NCBI RefSeq assembly: GCF_964204645.1
Contig: NC_134028.1
Location: forward strand, 18,014,153-18,078,152
Direction: 5' to 3'
DNA from: Tubulanus polymorphus
Lineage: Eukaryota > Nemertea > Palaeonemertea > Tubulaniformes > Tubulanidae
Length of the DNA stretch: 64,000 nucleotides
A program made the position numbers and the translations under genes. This document shows, in pieces, positions 51,801 through 63,800 of the stretch (positions within the stretch are counted from its first letter, which is position 1; every line of letters begins with the position of its first letter). The notes beneath the pieces are model-generated. The model was not told where the DNA came from and did not search any database. It saw only the letters and a list, made by a program, of their open reading frames with translations.

Positions 51801-54800
51801 GATTGGGAGGACCACAGACTAAAAGGTCTTTTTGTCTAGTACGATTTTATTCCTGAAAATGAATTTATTTTCTGCCGAACGATTTAGCCTAGGCTATTTG
51901 TACTGTTAAACCTCATTAATGCGATTCTGTAAAAAAGACGAAACTAGTTTATTCTGATGTTTTCGATCATGTCCCAGCCAAGATATTTATACATTGTATC
52001 AATCAAGATTTGGAAACAAAAACCCGTTTTTACGCATGAACTGTTAGGCTCCACTGAATTATGAAAACAAAAACAGAACGATTTTTCAGAATGCAATTGC
52101 AAGACCCTGTGATCTTAGAGCTCCAAGCTATGATGCATGTACGCATGCAAAACGTCGCAGACAGCGATGCCGGCGTTGGTGTCACTGAGGCCGACTGATG
52201 ATTGTTTGTCTTTTTGTTTGTTTGGCTTTACCTACGTCGTTGGGATCTTGGTTTCCCTAGACTATTCCTATTGGATTGTTCATTTAACCTCACGACGGTA
52301 CGGCCTTTGAGGTGTTGCCCGCACACTGTTCGCAGCCAGCAGGACTCGAACCCACTTGTAACTCGGCATTGATAGTGGATTCAACAGCATCACGCCTTAT
52401 CTCACTGAGCTACCGAGGCCGCTCGATTCAATTCCAAAATACTACAGCAGCGGCAAATAACCATCGCAATATTGTAATTTACGACAAACAACGCGTAAAT
52501 TCAATCACTGTTGTTTAACGCATGGAAAAAGATAATAAAAGGTATTTTTTCCCGGCGCGCATTACAAAGCGAATCTCTGCCGAGTGCGTAAGAGGGTGCT
52601 ACCGCCTTATGTGTGTGCAGCAGGCGGGCAGGCCTAGGGCGTCCTAAAAAGAATGAACGAGAAAAATGCGATCGAATAACTTTTTGGACCATTAAATCAG
52701 AAATCTGGCAACGCTATGTTGTGGGGAATAATTGAAACATTTTTTTTGTCATTTTCAGCTGTTTCTAATGTTTTACGTGAACGGAGTGACAATCTGAAGT
52801 TACAATGAAAATAAGAAGAGTCGGCGCTATTTTTTCGTACTACTATTTTCGATCCATTTTACTAGCATTGGCATGATGTCAACCAATGCTAATAATTTCA
52901 TGATATGCTTTAAGTAGCTTACATCTTCACACGGACAAATCGTTATTACGCACGATATACACCGTAGCGCGCGTTATCTTTTACTGATAAATACACGCAG
53001 TGAACACGAGAGTATATAGCGATATTGCCTATACGAGACCTCAATAAAATGAGTTCAATTAATGATGATAAAAAAGTATTCCAGTCGTGTAAATATCAGA
53101 CTGATTTCTAAAAATTCGATCAGTAAATCAGCCGTGTGGCGAACACAGAGGTAAATTTCTGCATTTCGAAACCAGATTTTCGTCAGATATCTTGATGCAA
53201 CGCTACCTTATGCGCGGGATATCAAAACTAATCAATGAATCACTGAACATATCGCACACAATAAATCGTTATATCATACGCCTTGAGTATCAGTATCCGC
53301 GCTAGAAATGATGAATATCAACCCATTCAATTGTGCCGCCATTTTGTTTGTGAAATAACGCGGACCTGCTGATCCACCCCATTCAATGTTATGACGTCAT
53401 GATGGAAGTCAAAACCAGGTCAACACAAAATTTTATATAACCAAGATTTTGAGGGGTATCATCTTTGAAAGCCCATAACTACCAAGCAAAGCGTCAGATC
53501 TTGGCGATATTAAGTTCTTCCGACGCAATAGGATTGAATTTTCACATGTGTAATTTTGGACAGTTAAAGATGCTGCAAAAAAAAATGCTCAAATAAATCG
53601 ATTTTTTGACACTTTTTGGTAAATTTCTCAAAAAATATGAAATTTTCTGAATGTGGTTTTTTTCTATGAGAACTAATGAACACCTAGCATTATGAATCGT
53701 TACCAAAAGTGAGGTAGTATAAAGAGTATACAGGGTTTATATATTCATATTTTTAAGTCCAAGTCACACATACAAGTTTCTTTTGTATAAAAATATGTAC
53801 CTGATCTCGGTCTTCTACAGACAATAACAAATTTGGTACCATCACATTACTTGCAATATCTTCATTAACTTCAGTCTTATAGGTTCTTGGTGCCCACAAT
53901 GGAGGGTTGTCATTCTCATCCAAAACAGTTACGATCACGGTTCCAGTAGCTGTATTTGACCTATCATTTCCATAGATACCCAAGGAAGCATTCACCACTT
54001 CACGAGCCTAAAACAAAAATAAACTAGATGAAAATAAATGAAATAGAGCAATGTGTTGTTATCATTATTTGGTGTGTACAAAGAATACAAATGTAAGGAT
54101 CCATGGACAAATTGAATTGCAAATCGCCCTCATGTAAGACCCTCAAATGTTCGATTAAATTCAACTAGCAGATTAGCAGTAATGATTTAGATTTTTTCAT
54201 ATCGAAGAATTTTCACATGATGCCTCGCTGTTAAGTTGACATGTTGTTCTTCATAGTAGGAAAGGGAAGCTTCTGTTCCCATTGACCATCAACTCGATTC
54301 TAGGACTCCTTCCAAAACCTCTGCATCAGGCCTTGAAGATGACCCATGGGTATCACGCTGAACATCGAGTTCATCTGACCCAAAAGAGGAGATTAAGTCC
54401 TAGCTGACGCCCTCTGGCTGAAGATCGAAGTTTATTCCCAGGTACATGAAACACTAAGGCAGGACCAGACTTGACTTCGCCAGGGTTATCCAGAAATCTA
54501 AATCCCGTACAAGATCTGGAGTCTTCATGACTGATGACCGGCACTGTTGTGAGTCCCCTATACTGAACCAGTCGTCCTAAAGACGAACATCCTTATCAAA
54601 ACCTTCTGCACTGGCTTCACCGACTTGATGAAAAGCTAGGGTGTGGAGCTGAGCCCGAAGGGGAGAGTGCGAAACTGATGAATCTTGTTTCGCCATTTTA
54701 TGCCATTTAGGTGCTTTGAAAACCTGGGGAGAATAGGTACCTGAGAGTATGCGTCTTTGGGTGCTGCCCACTAACTGGGGCAGAGCGACTGAATCAACTC

Positions 54801-57800
54801 CTTTGGAGTAGTCACACAGAACTTGGAGATGCAAAGAAACATGTTCAACCTGGACAAATCTAGCATAGTCAAGAAGCCTTCAGGACCGTGAACATCTGGG
54901 AAAACCAACCACAAGATAAGATGTTCTTTAGTGGCTGGATTGCCCCTTTTCTCAACAGCTCGTCCAGAGATGAGGCGTTATGAGATTCTTGCCCAGCGTT
55001 CGGACGCATGTTGGGAGGGTCCATTCATAGGTGGGACTTCTCCAAAAACCGTAGACGGACTATCCATGTAGCCCGAACCTGGCAGACCAGCGGTCAGCAT
55101 ACCTCTTCAAGCAGCCTCCCACTGGTCCTGGACATTCATTGCTTCTTGCTCCATCTATCCCTGTATCGTTTCTTGTTACAGAAACTCTTCTATGGTTTGC
55201 TCCTCCGCCAAGCTGATTGTTGGGGAGTCTGAAGGACAGCGACCCCAAGAAAATTTTAGAAATTAAAAGCGTTTTCCGAGCACTTAGAGCGATCATGAAC
55301 AACTATTATATTTTGGAAGGTAATGGCTATTTCCAATGTTGCATATCCTCATTCGATGACAATCAGCATTTCATGCACTACGGGTCGAGCCCTGAATTAT
55401 TGCAGTTAGAATGCGCCCATGAATGCACAATAAAAATCATCACACAGTGTATAATATCTGAAGGTGATTGCCACGTACGCGTGCGGCAACTGTAGTAGGC
55501 TATATACATTACTACTGTTGCTGCCCGCGCGTGTCTGCAACCGATCGATAAAAGACACACACATCCTAATTATAGTAGATACAAAATCAGTGTTGCAATG
55601 CAATACGCGACGATAAGTAAAACAGGCACTGAACACTTTTATGGTTCATCTGATTACCAATCACGCCGGACCAGCTGAGTGAGACCATCATCACCTCCCT
55701 CTACTTTTACATCATTTTTGGACTATTTAGACAAATAATATTTTTTCAAACACCGAAATCAGCGGGAATCCGCAGGGAATTCTCATCTCTGCTCCTAGTA
55801 GGGGGCTGGTGGTCGTGAAAGGGCTTGGACAACATTGTTCAACAGCCCCTGCACACCATCTCGAAAAAATCTTTGAAGAAGCGGCTAGGGGAGACCTAAA
55901 CAGCAGGTTCACCAGCTCTTGAGGTATGTATCGCCCTTTTTCAAAGCTCCCGAGATCCATTGAAGAATGCCAGCAGTCGGGCTATAAAAGAGGTAGTGCC
56001 TTAAGAGGTTAAGAGGTAATAGCGAGAGACTTCGTTACCCGGTCCCCTGCTGCGAGCCGGTCAAGAGCCAGCTGTTACATTCTGAAGCGGAGGACAGCAA
56101 ACTCTGTGTCAACATCTGCTCACATTAGCTCGTAGAGACAATGCCCTCAATCAAGGTAATTGCAATTTAATATGCAAGAGCTAAGAATATTTTCCGACAA
56201 AAACAGTTTTTCGAGGAATTTTAATGAGGCTGACTATGTCATCGACGGTTTCGCAATTATACGACGTTTAGGCCAAATACCAATAAAACCTTCAAATACA
56301 TAACATATAAAACACATAAAGAAAACATAACATCATACATAAAGAAACATACTGCAATTTTTCATAATTGGCTCGATGCCAACTCCACTATGGCTAACAA
56401 TGGTAAACCAAAAATCTTAACGCAGATTCTTAACACTGACTTTTTGAAGGGCACTCTCACAACTTTAGGGAGTTTGTTCTCTACCCCTGAATCCCCTCAT
56501 GGTGCGGGCTTGGAAAAAATAGTGCATAGTACATGTAACTGGGAGCTTACCTTTACATCTATAGACACATAACCATTTGCGAGAATAGGCTTCTCTCTAT
56601 CAAGTATCTGTAGTGTTGTAATGTTACCAGAGTTAGGGTCGATCTCAAACAAGCCTCCAGGATCTAATGAAATAATAACATTTCAGTAATTGACCTAGTT
56701 GGGAGAATTTTGACTGTATATATTTTACCAAGTTTGACAGGATACCAAGTTAAGAATCATTCAAGAAGAGTGATTCGTACACCAAGATTCTTCATAAAAT
56801 ATAACTAATTTACGAAACCAGTACAGTGAAAGGTGTTATTCATTGTTTATAAAATGATTAGGGACAACATGAATAACTTACTGCTCATAATCTCATAACG
56901 TATTTTTCGGGGAGCGAATTTATCTCCATCCTCAGCTATGACTGTGAGTAAATACTTCCTCTTAAAACACAACAGTTAAAATTTCAGTGACAATTACAAA
57001 CATTTATGCCTACACCTTTTTGATATAGACCAAAATAGATCTGCAATAATAAGGGGTATAGGTAGGTGTCGCTCCAATTTTTCTCCCTGGGGTTCAACTC
57101 GTTCATTGTCCTCCTTTATCAATTCTGAAACCCACCTATGAGTCGTATCTTTAATTATTTTTCCCTTGGTGGCATCTGCTGCAACTTTGAAAATTGATTG
57201 TGGTTACGGAATATGCATCAGTACTAATATAAGTAGACAAATTGCATATAATTTGATATTCGACTTCCCCTGGTGGCAAGAAAGAATAACTAGGTAATCT
57301 TAATTCAATGTGAGATCTTTTCTGTGACAGCGCTACCATTTATCAAATAGCAAGACTTTAGAATAAAACCTATTTCTATTTTCGTCAAAAAGAACGTTTT
57401 TTAATCTACAATGAGGACTGATACCCATATCTCAATCTCAATGCAAAATGGCAAACTACAAAGAAGCTCTGGGATCCCAACAGTAGTTGACAACTAGAAA
57501 GAATCTTTCTATGTGGTCAGGCTAGAAACAATTTCGATCGAAGACACTCAGTGACAGTTATGAATAAGACCATCATAACGAACTACACAATTCAACACCA
57601 ACATGTTCCCTCGTAGTTGCTGTGCCAATCCGTAGCTACTCTGTTGCGTAATCGTCTCATCAATATACCTTAACATCATATCGTAGTGCAAGTATGTCTT
57701 AGAGGTCAACAAGATAATACCCACACAAAGGCAGGATCATAGCGAACAAGCCGCATCGGTTCATGTGTTGGATTTCAACTATATACTACACAATGTTGGT

Positions 57801-60800
57801 CCACCAGTACAGTGTTTTTAATGCAAATTAGTATAATAAGAAATAAATTCATATATTCTTTAACAAACTCAGGAAAGCGCAACAAATTTCAGACTGACTG
57901 AGCAAGTTACAAGTTATCTTATGTCAAAAAACAGAGATAAGTGGGAAAATAAAGTGCAAGTCGAACCACTAAAACATCGTGCTACGCAACCCGACCATAA
58001 AACTAGAGGCCCACGGGCCTTGTGAAGTTTAAGCGTCAGGTAACGTACTTTTGCATATCCAAGACATTTTAAAATGACTTTGAGCACTGATTACCCTCCC
58101 CCCATTCTGCAAAATTCATTAAATTAGAAAAAATTCTTTTAGTTTTCATCAGAAAAACATTTTGTGCCCGGTATGACTTTCAATCGGGTAACTCTGTGAG
58201 TTCTCCAGTTTTGGGATTTACCAAATGCAAAAGTCTTTTTCATTTCTCGTATCTACTAGGTTACAATATCCACCCCGTTGTCGTATTCATGACGCACTAC
58301 TCGCTACCATTCGTATAAAGACAATATTCCCTGACTAAGGCGTTACGAGGCGTCTCCTCTCTAACCTCATGGCCTCACCCTTAAGGTCCGACCAGCCAGC
58401 CAGCGCCGGTCGCCGGATGAACATCCGGAGAGCAGGCACAATTATTATAAACCGCAGAGCCAGCAGCACATTAGGCGTTATTGAAGCCATTCATTGTACG
58501 TCTATAAGCTTATAAAATCTTGTTTATATGATTGGTGTTCAATCATGCAAATTAGTACAGGGCAGCAATCGTCCGCACATCAAAAGTAAAGTTTTTCCAT
58601 CAATATAACCACTGTCTTGCAAAAAATGAGTATAAAAATTTCAAATACGTTGGAATAGATATATATTTTAATAGATTATGCATAAAACTGACAAATTGAA
58701 TTAATATTGTCAGTTTAGTTTTAGACAACTCCAATAGGAAACTAAACACAGCGCCACCAGTGCTGGTGACTCATTCATTGATCCGAGCAATACAAAATTT
58801 CCCATGTCCCAGCCCATGAAAATGAGGGCATTAATCAAAAATCCGCCATGATAGATATCTGCTATGTCTTTTAAATTGGGAAATCAATTTGTTGTCATTC
58901 TTCAAAGCGCAAGCGCCGTAAGTGCGAAGCCATTGTGGGGGTTTTGGGGTCCTACCCCAAGAAAGTTTTTGAAATTTGGGGCAAATTCCGGGCATCTGGG
59001 AAATTCTTGGGACCAGAATCTAGCAAAAATTAATATCAGTTTGATGGTGGAAGCCATGTTTGATTTATGACAAATGTATCGAAGAGTCTGATTGGTGGTT
59101 GAAATATTCAAACAAACAATAGAAAGTGGGTTCAAATCCCTGAGGCAGCAGCTATTTTCTCGGCAGAAAGATGTTTGAATAGTTATGATTAATTTTATTC
59201 CAATATAAAAAAATACATTCACGGGCAGTCGACATTTTGGATCCATCAGTATTGATCTATTGAATAGTTTGCTTTGATTGATGATATGTATGCATCACAC
59301 ACGCGTCTGATCATTACTGCTGCGCGCTAATCAACAGACAACGTGCGCGCAGGTATAAACTCTAGTGATCAGTAATGTTTAGACCTTGGAGTAATCATTT
59401 GAATGGAGGTCGCTCGCGCTATTCAAATTCATTGAACGCGCTGTATCGATCATTGAGTGCGATTCGGTTACCAACGCCTTTGCTTCATAGATAGCATCGT
59501 TTTAGAGGAAGTGCTTTTCTCGGAGCAATCCAATATGCGCACTGTGGTCTCATCGAATATGCCCTAGTTTAGACATGCACAGTGAGCTAATTTGCGACTA
59601 GCGCAAATTTCTTCGCATTTTGGTACAAGTTTTGTGAAAATCGAACAAAAATTACCAGATTTATCGACGATTGATGAAATTATCACTCCTATCAGTGCTG
59701 TAAATTGGTAAGTTCATTTAAATAAGCATAGGTAAAAAAGCCGGACGGTCAACAACGATTATACCATCTTAAAGTCATTGATTTGTGCTATTCAAACCTA
59801 CGTTTCGTTACGTGTTGCATTGCGTCGCAAAAAGATTTCGAGCCCTTGAAAACGCTTAGATACCACCTAGATAATGATAAGTGCAGAGTGTCTTTACTTT
59901 ATTGAAGACCTATCATTACAGAACCCCCAGCCTTATTGCTATTGTTAATTTTTAAGCAATATGTATCCTAGCCTGTATGTAGTAGTATTGTACTGACTTG
60001 TTTTCTTTTTCAAAAGATATATTGTGTATTTTTTTCGTCAATTCAGAATCTATTGATTTTTTGGAAAATCGTAGAAGTGACGCGAATATTCACAGACTGG
60101 AAGTGAATGTTATGGATGGTTAGAACACTTTAGATAAAATTATCTTTCATACTGGAAATACAATATTGCAAAAATGTTTTGCTAATGAATATTTTTCATT
60201 TTGGCTTTTAGGTGAACACCCTTGCAGGATCAGGCTTTGCTGGATAGGTGGGGTGGATCGTGCATTTTATCACAGAGAGAAAGAACCAGATAACAACACA
60301 TCAACGAGGTATAATCGCCATATATATTCTGCTACTGAATTTAAAAATAAATCTTTAGCCTCAAGTTGAAGTTCCTCATATGTGTAGTTTGCTTTGCCTA
60401 AAAAGAAAAATTGTAATGATATAGATATACCTACAATTTGATTACAGGAAAGAATAAATATTTTACATTATACAGTAAATAAAAACTAAACTTACTTTCA
60501 TTCTGCTGTCTTTGAGGTTTTCTCTTATCATTTGATGTAGGTCTTACTTTCCTCGTTTGGCTTGATTTTTCTGGAAACATCTTTCTATCATTGAGAACTG
60601 TTTTCTCTTGCCCGAGATAAATCATAGATGACCTTCTCCATTTTACGATATAATAATATAATAGACCACTCCATTTTCGATGGGGCCTACCTACCTTTCT
60701 TAACAATCATTGCAGAGAAAAACCCCGGCATTTTCCGTCAATATCTTGTAAATAATGAATATCGTAAAAATCTGGCCCATCCCACTCCGACATCGAAAGA

Positions 60801-63800
60801 TTTTCAATTGCTCGAATGTTAACTCTGCCTATAACGCGCGCGGGTAGTTGATTGACAGAAACTATGATCCATTCATAGAATGAATGGCGAGCGACCTCCA
60901 TTCAAATGATTACTCCAAGTAGAATATCTTTATTTATCATGAATAATCATTTAAACTAAACCACATCGAACCACTATTTTCTTATTCATATCGTGTCAGC
61001 ACCTGGCCGCTTACAATACTGGTAGAGTATACGGTAGTGTTGATTCCTAGATGTACGGCAACGCAAGTCGATTATTACGGAACTCACCACAAGTGTCATA
61101 ACCGATCATAACCCCTACCCCCTTTATCAAATCTTTATCGATTCACTTCAATCGATTTTCATTTTGGTTTTTATAAGGAAACATTGTTAATCGATCAAAA
61201 AATAGGTTTACAAGGACTGCTTCAATTTCTTCGAAAATAGAATGGATGGTTTATTTCAAATAAATTCACTTACGTGAAATTGAGATTTATTGTGTTTACG
61301 CTTTATGGTTATGCAATGAATGTATGGACGGACAAAAAGTGAACACAATAGCCTCCCGAGTCCTGAGCAGGCTGAAAACTGCTTTGTAATTTACCATTAT
61401 ATCCACTTTATAATATCAATTTGGCAGTGACACATATGTACAACCAACTTTGAACAACCATCCTTAAAAAATCTGCTCAATGATGCATCTGAATCAAGAT
61501 GCTTATGATTTATGACATATCAAACATATCATAACTTCCACTACTTACAGCAGGAAATCCATCTTTAACTATTTTACTAGTGGAACTGATGATAATAGGT
61601 GGTGAATCTTGAATGTCAATTACTTGTATTTCAAATGATTGACTGAAGCTGTTCTTTCCATCCTACAATTAATCAAAAACATTGAAATAGTGGCATGATG
61701 AGAAGACGTAATCTAAGGGGACCGAATTGTGATAATGAACTAGGTCCTGGGGCACTTGTCCACTCGGTAAAATGCTTGCCAATCTGAAAATGTCAATATT
61801 CAATGGCCTCATCTATTTTTGATAAAAATGACTGACCGATTGATCCGCACTACACATAGTGATCAATGCTTATATAGGAGGTTTTAGACAAATCACTATG
61901 AATTCTGACCATTTTCAAGTTTGTGTCTAGCTATGATTCAACATTGTGCATGATGATCACTGTCGACGCTGGAATTTTCAAAGTCCATGATCTACATGCC
62001 AATTTTGGTCATTTGTACGTATTTCTTATGAGGATATATGATATCAGTACAAAGTAATATTCATCCGCTTACTCATACACGGTTTTTTTCTACCACAATA
62101 TCTATGGCATGCGCAACATGAATTTTAAGAATCCTTATATTTTCAATTCATTTATTAGGAAATAAACCACAAAACTTTAATATTTTGTATTATTGGTAAA
62201 GAAGTAGGCTTACTAGTACACGTGTTCTCAATGGACACCTGCTATTGTACTCCCGTTCATTGATTCTCACAAGCATTAACTGCAGTTACACTAAAGTGAC
62301 GGCTATAATAGCCTCAAGCCTTTAAGTGTGCTTTATACTAATGATAATCTGCAGAAAAAGAATTGGGTTTTTGCAAAGCAGCAAAAACACTCATTACAAG
62401 TCAAAATGCATAAGAATGTTAACAATCATATCTCATTCATATCTAAATTCAGTCTCTACTGGGTTATAAACAATAACAGATATTTAGAAAGTTATGTTAG
62501 GCAGACAAAAAGCAAAAGGCATTTCATTTAGAATAGGGGGTACACTTACATCTGATATCAATGGCACCTGCCAAATTGTCTTCTTTTCATAATCAAGAGA
62601 TTTATTGAGTACTAATTTACCAATCCATTGTTTATTATTGGAAACATTCCTAATGACTGAAAACTGCTCACACGCTTGCACAGTCTGAAATTAAAAATGA
62701 AAGATAAAAATACAAAAACCAAGAAATATTTGGTAAAACCTTAGGGACTGATTTCATAGACTGGGTATCAAGGGATAAATCATCAACCTGCATGATAACC
62801 ACCATAGTAGCAATGAGAAACCAATGTAATAACTGAAAAATTTCAAAATTTTGCCAGAAAATATTTTGCCCCTACATTATATTCATCTATTTCACATTAT
62901 ATTCATCATAGTATTTGTTGCATCTTCAAGTACCGTCCCTAAGACCATCGGTAGGATTGGGCTTGAGTAATTGCAGACAGTACTGCCACCGAACATCCAG
63001 CAAAACGTATCATGGAGTAAGATTGGCAATGGGTGAATAGAGCTGCTATTAGCCATTCTGTTGTTACAGATATTACAGGTAGGATAAGATCTAAGCTTGT
63101 AAATGAATACTACGTGTAAGACGTGTATTACCGTATAAGAGGATGTATCTGTAGCTAAGGAGCACATTCAATAAAATATTTGTATTGCAGTCTAATTGCA
63201 ACTTAATGCTTTAGATTTTCTCATATTTTTTAGTTGAAATTAATAAGCATGTCTGAACATATCTATTAGCTCTGACCTCTTGTTCAAAGATGCTTGCTGT
63301 CTGTGGTATATTATTAGGATACATAGATTACAACGCTTAGTTATATATCAGAATATGGTATATAGCCCTGCCGACTATTTTCAATTTAACCCTTTCGCTG
63401 CGCAAGATGTTTCGGAAACGTCATATGAGTGACACCTGCTCGTCATTCATCTGTCGACCATCAGCATGTAAGCGCACAGAACAGGCAGCGAATACACACA
63501 TGTGAGACTATCTAGAGCTATCTTATTTCACTTCTTAACAGATGGTGCCTGTGGTTGGCAGCTTAAACATATCGATATCTATCGAAAACGAAACTCGTAC
63601 CTTTGGTTTTTTAGGATTGGCATCACACTTAACGGAGATAAACTGAGGATTGACTGTATCGACATCTTTTATATTAATATTGTCAAATATAACGCTTCCA
63701 ACTGGTGTATGCTGAAAAGAATTTACAAAATTCAACAATGTTATTGTCACTAAAATGTTGCATGTATTCAAGAATCTTATGGGCCCCTAAATGAAATCTT

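Larger units (their letters stand above)
59385..60919. mobile_element. 1.5-kb element with perfect 33-bp inverted repeats
   Basis: CTTGGAGTAATCATTTGAAT (59385 on, arm to 59417) recurs exactly inverted at 60887-60919. The identity implies a fairly young insertion. Flanking TAGA on both sides may be part of a target duplication. Superfamily not recognised. Confidence 0.75.
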
